A stretch of 64,000 nt of DNA from Streptomyces cellulosae (GTDB lineage: Bacteria; Actinomycetota; Actinomycetes; Streptomycetales; Streptomycetaceae), in contig NZ_JOEV01000002.1 of the NCBI RefSeq assembly GCF_000721105.1, positions 496,001 to 560,000 of the forward strand. Direction: 5' to 3'. This document shows positions 38,551 through 47,262 of the stretch, piece after piece. The notes under the pieces are model-generated. The model searched no databases, was not told where the DNA came from, and saw only the letters and a program-made list of their open reading frames with translations. How positions within the stretch are numbered: position 1 is the stretch's first letter; every line of letters starts with the position of its first letter. The translations under genes were made by a program, and so were the position numbers.

Positions 38551-38988
38551 ATGGCACCCGTCATCGATCTCACCCTTGACTGCTCGGACGCGCGGCGCCT
38601 CGCCGCCTTCTGGAAGACCGCCCTGGGATACGTCGACGAGCCGCCACCGGCTCCCTTCGAAACCCGTGAGGAGTGGCACGCGAGCTTCGGCCTGCCGGAG
38701 GACGACTCGGTGGACGACGGCGCCTGGCTCTGCGACCCCGGCGGCGTCGGCCCCCGTCTGTCCCTCCTGACGGTTCCTGAGCCCAAGACGGCCAAGAACC
38801 GCCTGCACATCGACATCCGCGTACCGGGCCACGGCAGTCCCGAGGAGCGGTGGGCTCGGATCAGAGCGGAGTCCGGGCGGCTGGTGAAGGCGGGCGGCGC
38901 CGTCCTGGAGGAGGTCGACGGGCACCACGTCGTGATGGCCGACCCGGAGGGCAACGAGTTCTGCGTGGCGGCGGCCTCCCGTTCGTGA
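38551..38988 (+). CDS. VOC-superfamily (glyoxalase-like) protein
   Basis: The 145-residue protein has paired beta-alpha-beta-beta-beta units: VIDLTLDCSDARRLAAFWKTALGY at the start, NRLHIDIRVPGHG in the middle and VMADPEGNEFCV at the end, where the E of GNEF is a usual metal ligand and H of LHIDI another. Function could be glyoxalase, bleomycin-type drug binding or dioxygenase; the sequence does not decide. Its last codons and stop lie in the first copy of a 29-bp tandem duplication. Confidence 0.75.
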   Translation: MAPVIDLTLDCSDARRLAAFWKTALGYVDEPPPAPFETREEWHASFGLPEDDSVDDGAWLCDPGGVGPRLSLLTVPEPKTAKNRLHIDIRVPGHGSPEERWARIRAESGRLVKAGGAVLEEVDGHHVVMADPEGNEFCVAAASRS

Positions 38989-39029
38989 TCGGCAGGGGCG
39001 CGGCCTCCCGTTCCTGATCGGCAGGGGCG
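38972..39029. repeat. 29-bp tandem duplication spanning a stop codon
   Basis: 38972-39000 and 39001-39029 differ by a single base (G to C at the base before TGATCGG). The first copy carries the last codons and the TGA of the VOC gene; the second is a non-coding echo. Confidence 0.9.
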
Positions 39030-39044
39030 GCGGCCGCCCCGTCC

Positions 39045-39078
39045 GTGCCCCGGGCGCCGTCGCGGCACCCCGGGGCAC
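39045..39078. terminator. Terminator between convergent VOC and MHS genes
   Basis: GTGCCCCGGG (39045-39054) pairs perfectly with CCCGGGGCAC (39069-39078). It lies between the two convergent genes and could act in both directions. Confidence 0.6.
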
Positions 39079-39094
39079 GCGCGCGGGGCAGCGC

Positions 39095-40435
39095 TCAGGC
39101 CGACACCGTCTCCGGCTGGGCCGACGCACGGGAGCCGTGCTCGCCGAGCCGCTCCGTCGGCACCTTGTGGGTCTCACGGGCCGAGAGCACCGCGATCACC
39201 GGCGGCACGCACAGGGCCGCCGTGAACAACGCGACCGCCGACCAGTCGTCGCCGTCGGGGCCCGCGATCTGCGCCGCGAAGGTCACCGCGAACCCGGCCA
39301 CGGCGAAGCCGATCTGGGTGCCGATGGCCATGCCGGACAGCCGGACCCGGGTCGTGAACATCTCGCCGTAGAAGGACGGCCACACGCCGTTCGCGGCGCT
39401 GTAGACGACGCCGAAGGCCACGATGCCCAGGACGAGAGTCAGGCCGTAGTTGCCGGTGGAGATCGCCCAGAGGTAGGCGAACATCGCCACGGCGCTGCCG
39501 GCCGCGCCGATCAGGTACACCGGGCGGCGGCCGATACGGTCGGAGAGGGTGGCCCACAGGGGGATCGCGGCGAGCGCGACGACGTTGGCCAGTGCGCCCA
39601 CCCACAGCATCGAGGACCGGGACATGCCGACCGAGTCGCTGGTGGCGTACGACAGCGCCCACACCGTGAAGATCGTGCTGACCGAGGCGACGAGGGCGCC
39701 CGCGATCACCCGCAGGACGTCCGCCCAGTGCTCGCGCATCAGGATCATCAGCGGCAACCGGACGACTCCGTCCGAGGCGGCCTGCTGCGTGAAGGCCGGG
39801 GTCTCCTCCAGGCGGCGGCGGATGACGAAGCCGACCACGGCGACCGCGACGCTCATCCAGAACGGCACCCGCCAGCCCCAGGACAGCAGTTGGTCGTCGG
39901 GCAGCGCGGCGACGGGGATGAAGACGAGGGTGGCGAGCAGCTGCCCGCCCTGCGTGCCGCTGAGGGTGAAACTGGTGAAGAAGCCGCGCCGGTTCGGCGG
40001 CGCGTGCTCCAGCGTCATGGAGTTGGCGCTGGCCTGCTCACCGGCCGCCGAGATGCCCTGCAGCACCCGGCACAGCACCAGCAGGACCGGGGCGAGCGTG
40101 CCGACCTGGCCGCGGGTGGGCAGACAGCCGATGAGGAACGTCGACAGGCCCATCAGGACCAGCGTGAAGACCATGATCTTCTTGCGGCCGAGCTTGTCGC
40201 CGAAGTGCCCGAGGAAGAGCGCGCCCACCGGACGCGCCGCGTACGCCACGCCGAACGTGGCCAACGACAGCAGGGTCGCGGTGGCCGGGTCGGACTCGTC
40301 GAAGAAGACGTCGGGGAAGATCAGCGCGGCGGCGCTGCCGTAGATGAAGAAGTCGTAGTACTCCAGGGCGCTGCCGATCCAGGCCGCCAGGGCGGCTTTT
40401 TTCGGCTGGCCGACAGGTGCGGCGGGGACGGACAC
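39095..40435 (-). CDS. MHS-family MFS transporter, probable shikimate/quinate carrier
   Basis: The 446-residue protein has 12 membrane helices and metabolite:H+ symporter (MHS) signatures: GSALEYYDFFIYGSAAAL at the start, the GHFGDKLGRKKIMV loop 2-3 motif, GISAAGEQASANSM and RRRLEETPAF in the central loop. ShiA (shikimate), KgtP and ProP belong here. It faces the dehydrogenase and dehydratase genes of shikimate breakdown across a TetR gene, so shikimate or quinate uptake is the likely role. Its 5' leader contains an 11-bp tandem repeat and a palindrome. Confidence 0.82.
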   Translation of the reverse strand: MSVPAAPVGQPKKAALAAWIGSALEYYDFFIYGSAAALIFPDVFFDESDPATATLLSLATFGVAYAARPVGALFLGHFGDKLGRKKIMVFTLVLMGLSTFLIGCLPTRGQVGTLAPVLLVLCRVLQGISAAGEQASANSMTLEHAPPNRRGFFTSFTLSGTQGGQLLATLVFIPVAALPDDQLLSWGWRVPFWMSVAVAVVGFVIRRRLEETPAFTQQAASDGVVRLPLMILMREHWADVLRVIAGALVASVSTIFTVWALSYATSDSVGMSRSSMLWVGALANVVALAAIPLWATLSDRIGRRPVYLIGAAGSAVAMFAYLWAISTGNYGLTLVLGIVAFGVVYSAANGVWPSFYGEMFTTRVRLSGMAIGTQIGFAVAGFAVTFAAQIAGPDGDDWSAVALFTAALCVPPVIAVLSARETHKVPTERLGEHGSRASAQPETVSA

Positions 40436-40475
40436 GGCGTGCTCCTTCGAAGGGACTCCACGGTAGGCGGAGTGA

Positions 40476-40514
40476 GCGGAGACAGAGCGGAGACAGAGCG
40501 GAGACAGAGCGGAG
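40476..40514. repeat. 11-bp tandem repeat, about 3.5 copies, in transporter leader
   Basis: GCGGAGACAGA is repeated exactly at 40476, 40487 and 40498, with a partial fourth unit to 40514. It lies 41-79 bp upstream of the MHS transporter start and would be transcribed in its 5' untranslated region. Confidence 0.85.
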
Positions 40515-40546
40515 GGGAGGCGCAGGGGAGACAGACCGGATCGCGG

Positions 40547-40570
40547 CTAATTAACCCACTGGGTAGTTAG
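40547..40570. promoter_or_regulatory. Candidate operator upstream of the MHS transporter
   Basis: An imperfect palindrome bounded by CTAA and TTAG contains the core ACCCA-C-TGGGT. Read on the minus strand it shares 14 of 24 positions with the site upstream of the shikimate dehydrogenase gene (41429-41452), including CTAAC, AGT and GT at the same offsets. It is a plausible target of the TetR protein encoded between them. Confidence 0.5.
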
Positions 40571-40652
40571 TGGCGGTGGGTGGGATGTTGCGCCGACGTT
40601 TCCCGGGTGTCAAGGGGTCGCGCCGAAGGAGCCGCCCGCCCCGGAGGGGGTC

Positions 40653-41318
40653 TCAGTCCGCCGCGCGCTCCGCCGTCAGGTACGCGATCACCATGTCGCC
40701 GAGCATCGCGCGGTAGTGCTCGCGCTGCGCGGGATCGACCAGGTCACGGCCGAACAGGGCGCCGAACGTGTGCCGGTTGGCGACCCGGAAGAAGCAGAAC
40801 GAGCTGATCATCGCGTGCAGGTCGACCGCGTCCACGTCGGCCGTGAACAGCCCCGACTGCTGCCCCGAGGCCAGGATCCGGCTGATCACGTCGAGCACGG
40901 GCGAGCTGAGCCTGCCCAGCTTCTCCGAGGCCGCGATGTGCTCCGCCCCGTGGATGTTCTCGATGCTGACCAGGCGAATGAAGTCCGGGTGCTGCTCGTG
41001 GTGGTCGAAGGTGACCTCGGCCAGCCGCCGGATGGCCGCGACCGGGTCCAGGTGCTCCACGTCGAGCTGCTGCTCGGCCTCGCGGATCACGGCGTACGCC
41101 CGCTCCAGGACGGCTGTGAACAACTGCTCCTTGCCGCCGAAGTAGTAGTAGATCATCCGCTTGGTGGTGCGGGTGCGGGCGGCGATCTCGTCGACCCGGG
41201 CCCCGTCGAAGCCGGCCCGGGCGAACTCCTGCGTGGCCACGTCGAGGATCTCGGCCTGGGTGCGGGCGGCGTCACGGATCCGCCCGTTCGGTCGTGCCGG
41301 TTCTTCGACGCTGGTCAT
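40653..41318 (-). CDS. TetR-family regulator of the quinate/shikimate cluster
   Basis: The 221-residue protein has a TetR HTH (VDEIAARTRTTKRMIYYYFGGKEQL, in two parts: the recognition helix and the following YYYFGGKEQ). It is flanked by the transporter gene on one side and the divergent catabolic genes on the other, with related candidate operators at both promoters, so it is the likely repressor of shikimate/quinate use. The effector would be an intermediate such as shikimate, quinate or protocatechuate. Confidence 0.8.
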   Translation of the reverse strand: MTSVEEPARPNGRIRDAARTQAEILDVATQEFARAGFDGARVDEIAARTRTTKRMIYYYFGGKEQLFTAVLERAYAVIREAEQQLDVEHLDPVAAIRRLAEVTFDHHEQHPDFIRLVSIENIHGAEHIAASEKLGRLSSPVLDVISRILASGQQSGLFTADVDAVDLHAMISSFCFFRVANRHTFGALFGRDLVDPAQREHYRAMLGDMVIAYLTAERAAD

Positions 41319-41428
41319 CGGGTTCCTTCGGGCAAGGGGCCAGTGCCGGAGATTGTATGAGGCGGGCCCTCGCGCCGGTCCGGGATTCCCCGCCGAGGTC
41401 TTCCCGTGGCCCCTCCCTGCTGGTATAG

Positions 41429-41452
41429 CTAACGTACTAGTTCGTACATTGT
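41429..41452. promoter_or_regulatory. Candidate TetR operator upstream of the shikimate dehydrogenase gene
   Basis: The core ACGTACTAGTTCGT (41432-41445) is a palindrome around ACTAGT with CGT arms. It immediately follows TATAGC (41424-41429), a possible -10 box, and lies in the divergent region between the TetR and dehydrogenase genes. Confidence 0.55.
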
Positions 41453-41473
41453 GAGCCGCTCAGGAGGACCTCG

Positions 41474-42370
41474 GTGCCGTCCCAGGACAAGGACTCGTAT
41501 CTCGTCGGACTGATCGGTTCCGGCATCGGTCCCTCGCTCAGCCCGGCGCTGCACGAGCGGGAGGGCGACCGTCAGGGGCTGCGCTATCTGTACCGGCTCC
41601 TCGACATCGACGCCCTCGGCGTCCGGCCCGAGGCGGTCGGCGATCTGCTGCGGACCGCCCGTGACCTGGGCTTCGACGGGCTCAACATCACGCACCCGTG
41701 CAAACAGCACGTCATCCGGCACCTGGACGCCGTCGCCCCGCAGGCCGAGGCCCTCGGCGCGGTCAACACCGTCGTCTTCGAAGAAGGCGGCCGGGCCGTC
41801 GGCCACAACACCGACGTGACCGGTTTCGCCGCCTCCTTCGCGCGCGGCCTGCCCGACGTACCGCTGGAGCGGGTCGTCCAGCTGGGGGCTGGCGGCGCGG
41901 GCGCGGCCGTCGCCCACGCCACGCTCACCCTCGGCGCCGAACAGATCACCGTCGTCGACGCGCTGCCCGAGCGGGCGGCCGCCCTCGCCGACTCGCTGAA
42001 CCGGCACTTCGGCGACGGCCGCGCCGCCGCCGCCACCCCCGACCGGCTCGCGGAGCTGCTCGCGCGGGCCGACGGCCTCGGCGGCCTGGTGCACGCCACC
42101 CCCACCGGCATGGCCGCCCACCCCGGCCTGCCCCTCCCGGCCGGCCTGCTGAACCCCGGGCTGTGGATCGCCGAGGTGGTCTACCGCCCGCTGGAGACCG
42201 AACTGCTGCGCACCGCCCGCGAACTCGGCTGCGCCACCCTCGACGGCGGCGGCATGGCCGTCTTCCAGGCGGTGGACGCGTTCCGGCTGTTCACCGGCCT
42301 GGAGCCCGACAGCGCGGCGATGCTCGACGACTTCGCCGAGCTGGCCGGGGCCGTGGGGGCTCGCAAGTAG
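41474..42370 (+). CDS. Shikimate/quinate dehydrogenase (AroE fold)
   Basis: The GTG at 41474 follows CAGGAGG. The 298-residue protein has the AroE active site K77 in NITHPCKQ and D114 in HNTDVTGF, and the nucleotide loop GAGGAG (138-143). After the beta2 strand it has VVDALPERA, with an aspartate instead of the NADP-binding NRT, suggesting NAD and hence a catabolic quinate/shikimate dehydrogenase that makes 3-dehydroshikimate or 3-dehydroquinate. The GSGIGPSLSPALHE opening and downstream dehydratase gene support breakdown rather than biosynthesis. Confidence 0.85.
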   Translation: MPSQDKDSYLVGLIGSGIGPSLSPALHEREGDRQGLRYLYRLLDIDALGVRPEAVGDLLRTARDLGFDGLNITHPCKQHVIRHLDAVAPQAEALGAVNTVVFEEGGRAVGHNTDVTGFAASFARGLPDVPLERVVQLGAGGAGAAVAHATLTLGAEQITVVDALPERAAALADSLNRHFGDGRAAAATPDRLAELLARADGLGGLVHATPTGMAAHPGLPLPAGLLNPGLWIAEVVYRPLETELLRTARELGCATLDGGGMAVFQAVDAFRLFTGLEPDSAAMLDDFAELAGAVGARK

Positions 42371-42411
42371 CCCACGAAACCAGGGACCTTCAGAGAAACA
42401 GAGGTACCGAC

Positions 42412-44217
42412 GTGCGTACGTCCATCGCCACCGTCTCCCTCAGCGGATCCCTCACCGAGAAGCTCACGGCTGCCTCCCGGGCCGGCTTCGACGGCGTCGA
42501 GATCTTCGAGAACGACCTGCTCGCCAGCCCCCTCACCCCCGAGGAGATCCGGGCCCGCTGCGCCGACCTCGGCCTCACCGTCGACCTCTACCAGCCGATG
42601 CGCGACATCGAGGCAGTGCCGCCGGACGAGTTCACCCGCAACCTGCGGCGCGCCCGGCACAAGTTCGAACTGATGGGCCGGCTCGGCGCCGACACCGTCC
42701 TGGTCTGCTCCAGCGTCTCCCCGCTCGCCGTGGACGACGACGCCCTCGCCGCCGAGCAACTGAGCGAACTGGCGGGCCTGGCCGAGGAGTTCGGCATCCG
42801 GATCGCCTACGAGGCGCTCGCCTGGGGGCGGCACGTCAGCACGTACGACCACGCCTGGCACATCGTCGACACGGCCGGCCACCCCGCGCTCGGCACCTGT
42901 CTGGACAGCTTCCACATCCTGTCCCGGGTCTCCGGCCCCAAGGACCTCGAAGGCATCGAGGCCATCCCCGGCGAGAAGATCTTCTTCCTCCAACTCGCCG
43001 ACGCCCCGCTGCTCGCGATGGACGTCCTGCAGTGGAGCCGGCACTACCGCTGCTTCCCCGGCCAGGGCGGCTTCGACGTGGCCGGGCTCCTCGGCCACGT
43101 GCTGCGCACCGGTTACGACGGACCGCTCTCCCTGGAGATCTTCAACGACGTCTTCCGGCAGGCCGAGGCGGGCCCCACCGCCGTGGACGCCCGCCGCTCC
43201 CTGCTGGTCCTCCAGGAGGCGGTGGGTGCCGTCGCACCGCCCGCGCCGGTCGTCCCCACGGGCGTCGCCTTCGCCGAACTGGTCACCCCGGACGCCGACC
43301 CCCTGTCCACCCTGCTCGGCGCCCTGGGCTTCGCCCGCACCGCACGGCACCGCACCAAGCCCGTCGACCTGTGGCAGCAGGGAGCGGCCCGCGTCCTGGT
43401 CAACACCGGGACGGCCGTACGCCGCGACGGCACCCGACTCGCCGCCATCGGTCTGGAGTCACCGGACCCGGCCGCCGCGGCCCGCCGCGCCGAGGCCCTG
43501 CTCGCCCCCGTCCTGCCGCGTCGCCGCGCTCCCGAGGACGCCCTGCTCGACGCGGTCGCCGCCCCCGACGGCACGGAACTGTTCTTCTGTGCCACGAACC
43601 GCCCCCGTTTCCCCGACTGGCGGGCCGACTTCGAGGACGTCGAGCATCCGGCCGCCGCCTCGGACGTGTCCGGCATCGACCATCTCGCCCTCACCCAGCC
43701 CTGGCACCACTTCGACGAGGCGGCCCTCTTCCACCGCAGCGTGCTCGGCCTGAAGGCCCAGGAGAGCGTCGACGTCGCCGACCCCTACGGCCTGCTGCGC
43801 AGCCGCGCCGTCACCACCCCCGACGGCAGCGTGCGCATCGCCCTCTCCGTCGGCGCGGCACCCACCGACGACACGGTCCACGCCCAGCACATCGCGCTCG
43901 CCACCGACGACGTGGTCACCGCCGCCCGCCGCTTCGTCAAGGCCGGCGGCCGACTGCTGCCCATCCCGGTCAACTACTACGACGACCTCGCGGCCCGGTA
44001 CGAGTTCGCCGACGGCGAGCTGGAGACGTACCGCGAACTCGGCATCCTCTACGACCGGGACGCGCACGGCACCTTCCGCCACTGCTACACCCACACCGTC
44101 GGCCGCGTCTTCTTCGAACTCGTCCAGCGCGACGGCGGCTACCGGGGCTACGGCGCCCCGAACGCCCCCGTGCGGCTGGCGGCCCAGCACGCGGTCAGGC
44201 GGCTCACTGGCGGCTGA
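42412..44217 (+). CDS. 3-dehydroshikimate dehydratase fused to an HPPD-like VOC domain (QuiC1 type)
   Basis: The GTG at 42412 follows GAGG. The 601-residue protein has an N-terminal TIM-barrel sugar-phosphate-isomerase-like domain (about 1-270; IAYEALAWGRHVSTYDHAW and CLDSFHILSR supply metal ligands E, D and H) and a C-terminal pair of VOC units (about 285-600; IDHLALTQPWHHFDEA, then FFELVQRDGGYRGYG) resembling 4-hydroxyphenylpyruvate dioxygenase. This fusion is known from Pseudomonas QuiC1 and makes protocatechuate from 3-dehydroshikimate. It completes the pathway with the dehydrogenase and transporter genes. The product would feed protocatechuate cleavage encoded elsewhere. Confidence 0.85.
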   Translation: MRTSIATVSLSGSLTEKLTAASRAGFDGVEIFENDLLASPLTPEEIRARCADLGLTVDLYQPMRDIEAVPPDEFTRNLRRARHKFELMGRLGADTVLVCSSVSPLAVDDDALAAEQLSELAGLAEEFGIRIAYEALAWGRHVSTYDHAWHIVDTAGHPALGTCLDSFHILSRVSGPKDLEGIEAIPGEKIFFLQLADAPLLAMDVLQWSRHYRCFPGQGGFDVAGLLGHVLRTGYDGPLSLEIFNDVFRQAEAGPTAVDARRSLLVLQEAVGAVAPPAPVVPTGVAFAELVTPDADPLSTLLGALGFARTARHRTKPVDLWQQGAARVLVNTGTAVRRDGTRLAAIGLESPDPAAAARRAEALLAPVLPRRRAPEDALLDAVAAPDGTELFFCATNRPRFPDWRADFEDVEHPAAASDVSGIDHLALTQPWHHFDEAALFHRSVLGLKAQESVDVADPYGLLRSRAVTTPDGSVRIALSVGAAPTDDTVHAQHIALATDDVVTAARRFVKAGGRLLPIPVNYYDDLAARYEFADGELETYRELGILYDRDAHGTFRHCYTHTVGRVFFELVQRDGGYRGYGAPNAPVRLAAQHAVRRLTGG

Positions 44218-45667
44218 CGGTACGGGTCACGCCCGCGAAGACCGTCGTGGCCAGGACCCAGCCGGCGATGACGAGGGCGTACGACAGCGTCTGGTACCAG
44301 CCGTCCGGCGCGAACGCCCCCTCCTGCCCGAAGGAGATCACCGGCAGCAGCAGGTCGAGGGTGTAGAACACCGGGTTGAAGTGCGGTGCCTCGGCCGCCT
44401 TCAGCGGACGTGGGTGGTGCAGGGCGTACGCGAGCGAGCCGGCCGCGAGCAGCGAGAGCAGCCAGCCGCAGGCGCGCAGCGGGCGGAAGCCGTAGCCGAC
44501 GGTGGCGTCCTGGACGTGGCCCCACAGCCGGCCGTACCAGGGGAGCGTCCCGCGGTGGCGGCGCTGTTTGGCGAGCTGGACGAGCCGGGCGGCGTGATCG
44601 TCGCCGATGCGCAGGTAGGAGGCGGTCAACTGCTCGTAGGCATGCGGGACGTAGCCGTCGCCGTCGCGCTCCAGCATGGGCAGGCGGCGCTCGGCGGGCT
44701 CGTGCGGGGTGAGCGTCGTGTAGACGAGGTCACTGAGGAGGACCTCTTCGGGCACCGCCTCGGGCTCCAGGAAGAGGGCTTCCATCGTGGTGCGCCGCAG
44801 GTTGAGGGTGCCGCGCATGGGTGTGGCCCGGCGCAGCCACAGCTCCCCGACGGTGCAGCTGCTCGCCCGCAGCGCCGCGCCGCCGGGGTTCTCCAGATCC
44901 GCGTAGGACAGGTCGAGCCGCCCGCCGATCCGGGCGCCCCGCAGCCCGATCCAGCCGCGCACCCGCGCCTGCCGCATGAGCGCGTCACCCTGCACGGTGA
45001 GGGTCTCGGCGTCGAGGGCGGGTCGGCCGGGACACGCGAGCCGGGCTTCGTTGAGGTTGACCGACCCGGCGACCGAGGCACCGGTCAGGCGCACCTCGCC
45101 CTCGGCTCGCAGTCCGGGCGCCCACAGGTCGTTGCCGATGGCCGCCTGGTTCAGCTGGAGTACCGGCTCCTGCGCGTCGGGCCCGCTGATGTCCGCGCTC
45201 TCCATGTACAGGCTGCCCGCAAGCTGTGCCCCGCCGAGCCGTACCGGGCCGCGGAACCGGGCACGCGTCATGCGCAGCACGCCGTCCACCCGCACGGCCT
45301 GCGCGGTGAGCCCGGGCAACGCGGACTCGCTGAGGTTGAGTTCGCGCAGTCGGCAGGCGTAGAACCGCGGGGCGGCGTCGAAGTGGCAGTGCCGGAGCCG
45401 GACGGGGTGGTCGATCGTCGCGTACTGCAGGTCGAGCATCCCGGTGACGCGGGCGCCGGCCAGACGCAGGGAGGCTATTTCGCCGTCCTCCTGCGGGCCG
45501 TCGAGGAGCAGTGCCCGCAACACGCTTGCCCGCACGGTGCGTTCCGGGCCCCACCCGTCACCGTTCGCCGCGTCCTCGCCGGTCACCTCGCGGAAGTCGA
45601 CGTCCGCACCGGTGGAGAAGGCCCGCCACACCCGCTCCTCCGGCGGCGTCAGATCCTCGATCTCCAT
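44204..45667 (-). CDS. Beta-helix (pentapeptide-like) membrane protein
   Basis: The 487-residue protein has long stretches with roughly 20-residue periodicity of leucines and polar turns (LRLAGARVTGMLDLQYATI, then VRLGGAQLAGSLYMESADI), a right-handed beta-helix like pentapeptide-repeat proteins, over about 60-330. The C-terminal 130 residues carry three hydrophobic segments, including FYTLDLLLPVISFG and ALVIAGWVLATTVFAGV, which look like an ion-channel pore fold. Streptomyces homologues are often labelled membrane-associated oxidoreductase, but I see no redox motif. Its last 14 bp overlap the convergent dehydratase gene. Function unknown. Confidence 0.7.
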   Translation of the reverse strand: MEIEDLTPPEERVWRAFSTGADVDFREVTGEDAANGDGWGPERTVRASVLRALLLDGPQEDGEIASLRLAGARVTGMLDLQYATIDHPVRLRHCHFDAAPRFYACRLRELNLSESALPGLTAQAVRVDGVLRMTRARFRGPVRLGGAQLAGSLYMESADISGPDAQEPVLQLNQAAIGNDLWAPGLRAEGEVRLTGASVAGSVNLNEARLACPGRPALDAETLTVQGDALMRQARVRGWIGLRGARIGGRLDLSYADLENPGGAALRASSCTVGELWLRRATPMRGTLNLRRTTMEALFLEPEAVPEEVLLSDLVYTTLTPHEPAERRLPMLERDGDGYVPHAYEQLTASYLRIGDDHAARLVQLAKQRRHRGTLPWYGRLWGHVQDATVGYGFRPLRACGWLLSLLAAGSLAYALHHPRPLKAAEAPHFNPVFYTLDLLLPVISFGQEGAFAPDGWYQTLSYALVIAGWVLATTVFAGVTRTVSRQ

Positions 45668-45715
45668 CAGCGTGGACTCTGGCGCGCGTCACCGGCGGCT
45701 GTCAACCGGCGCGGA

Positions 45716-45746
45716 ACAGGCCCGGGCGTCACACACCCGGGCCTGT
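45716..45746 (-). terminator. Terminator of the pentose-phosphate operon
   Basis: ACAGGCCCGGG (45716-45726) and CCCGGGCCTGT (45736-45746) are perfect 11-bp arms with a 9-nt loop. It lies 39 bp beyond the end of the phosphatase gene, which closes the operon. Confidence 0.7.
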
Positions 45747-45784
45747 GGTCGGACATCCCTCCGGAGATCCCTCTGGAGGCCTTT

Positions 45785-46372
45785 CTACGGCCGGGCGTTC
45801 CACTCCGCGATGACCGGCCGTTCGTGCTCCGTAGACAGCCGGCTGACCGTTCCGGTCGCGAGCTGGAACAGCCGTCCGTCGGCGGGGGGCAGTCCCAGCC
45901 GCCGTGCCGTCACCACGCGCAGGAAGTGGCCGTGGGCCACCAGCATCACATCGCCGTCCAGGAGGGCGGGGGCCACCCGGGCGAGCAGCCGGTCCGCGCG
46001 CCGCCCCACCTGCTCGGGCGACTCTCCGGGGTGGCCCTCAGGGCCGGGCGGCACGCCGTCGGTCCACAGGTACCAGTCGGGGCGGGTGCGGTGGATGTCG
46101 ACGGTGGTGACGCCCTCGTAGGCGCCGTAGTCCCACTCGTGCAGGTCGGGGTCCGCGACGACCCCGTTGATGCCCGCCAGTTCGGCGGTTCGTATCGCGC
46201 GGTTCATCGGGCTGGCCAGCGCGAGGGCGAAGGTCCGCGAGGAGAGGAGCGGAGCGAGGGACTTGGCCTGTTCCTCGCCGTGCTGGGTGAGGGGCAGGTC
46301 GGTCCAGCTGGTGTGCTGGCCCGACACGCTCCACTCCGTCTCACCGTGGCGGACCAGAAGGAGGTCCCCCAC
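45785..46372 (-). CDS. Histidine phosphatase (phosphoglycerate-mutase-like)
   Basis: The 195-residue protein has the phosphohistidine motif RHGETEW (R8, H9), the second histidine in AHGHF, and the SPMNRAIRTAEL and EWDYGAYEG segments, so all catalytic residues of the family are present. It probably dephosphorylates a sugar phosphate or similar, not a true glycolytic mutase. It begins 7 bp after the gnd stop and is the last gene of the pentose-phosphate operon. Confidence 0.85.
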   Translation of the reverse strand: MGDLLLVRHGETEWSVSGQHTSWTDLPLTQHGEEQAKSLAPLLSSRTFALALASPMNRAIRTAELAGINGVVADPDLHEWDYGAYEGVTTVDIHRTRPDWYLWTDGVPPGPEGHPGESPEQVGRRADRLLARVAPALLDGDVMLVAHGHFLRVVTARRLGLPPADGRLFQLATGTVSRLSTEHERPVIAEWNARP

Positions 46373-46379
46373 GGCCGGA

Positions 46380-47261
46380 CTACTCCTTCGCCGACTCGAC
46401 GGCGTGGCCGCCGAACTGGTTGCGCAGCGCCGCGACCATCTTCATCTGCGGAGAGTCGTCCTGGCGGGACGCGAACCGGGCGAAGAGGGAGGCGGTGATC
46501 GCGGGCAGCGGCACCGCGTTGTCGATGGCGGCCTCGACGGTCCAGCGGCCCTCGCCGGAGTCCTGGGCGTAGCCACGCAGCTTCTCCAGGTGCTCGTCGT
46601 CGTCCAGGGCGTTGACGGCCAGGTCGAGCAGCCAGGAGCGGATGACCGTGCCCTCCTGCCAGGAGCGGAAGACCTCGCGCACGTCGGTCACGGAGTGGAC
46701 CTTCTCCAGCAGCTCCCAGCCCTCGGCGTACGCCTGCATCATGGCGTACTCGATGCCGTTGTGGACCATCTTGGAGAAGTGCCCGGCGCCGACCTTGCCG
46801 GCGTGGACGTAGCCGTAGTGGCCCTCGGGCTTGAGCGCGTCGAAGATCGGCTGAAGCCGGTCGACGTGTTCCTTCTCGCCGCCGACCATCAGGGCGTAGC
46901 CGTTCTTCAGGCCCCACACACCGCCGGAGACGCCCGCGTCGACGAAGCCGATGCCCTTGGCGCCGAGCTCCTGAGCGTGCTTCTCGTCGTCGGTCCAGCG
47001 GGAGTTGCCGCCGTCGACCACGGTGTCGCCGGGGGAGAGGAGGCCGCCGAGTTCGTCGACGACGGACTGGGTGGGGGCGCCCGCAGGGACCATCACCCAG
47101 ACCGTGCGCGGCGCTTCGAGCTTGTCGACCAGTTCGGCCAGGCTGCTCACGTCGGAGAGTTCGGGGTTGCGGTCGTAGCCGATGACGGTGTGGCCGGCGA
47201 GGCGGATCCGCTCGCGCATGTTGCCGCCCATCTTGCCGAGGCCGATGAGACCGAGCTGCAT
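46380..47261 (-). CDS. gnd: 6-phosphogluconate dehydrogenase, short (YqeC/GndA) form
   Basis: The 293-residue length marks the short bacterial form as opposed to the about 470-residue type. GLGKMGGNM (7-15) binds the cofactor and YDRNPE after strand 2 governs NAD/NADP choice; VDGGNSRWTDD and GHFSKMVHNGIEYAMMQA carry substrate and catalytic residues (Lys and Asn in KMVHNG). It oxidatively decarboxylates 6-phosphogluconate to ribulose 5-phosphate. The gene lies just after pgi in the operon. Confidence 0.92.
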   Translation of the reverse strand: MQLGLIGLGKMGGNMRERIRLAGHTVIGYDRNPELSDVSSLAELVDKLEAPRTVWVMVPAGAPTQSVVDELGGLLSPGDTVVDGGNSRWTDDEKHAQELGAKGIGFVDAGVSGGVWGLKNGYALMVGGEKEHVDRLQPIFDALKPEGHYGYVHAGKVGAGHFSKMVHNGIEYAMMQAYAEGWELLEKVHSVTDVREVFRSWQEGTVIRSWLLDLAVNALDDDEHLEKLRGYAQDSGEGRWTVEAAIDNAVPLPAITASLFARFASRQDDSPQMKMVAALRNQFGGHAVESAKE

Positions 47262-47262
47262 A

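Noticed and set aside
42412..44217. Accidental fusion of an isomerase and a dioxygenase gene
   Set aside because: The same fusion is known for QuiC1-type 3-dehydroshikimate dehydratases.
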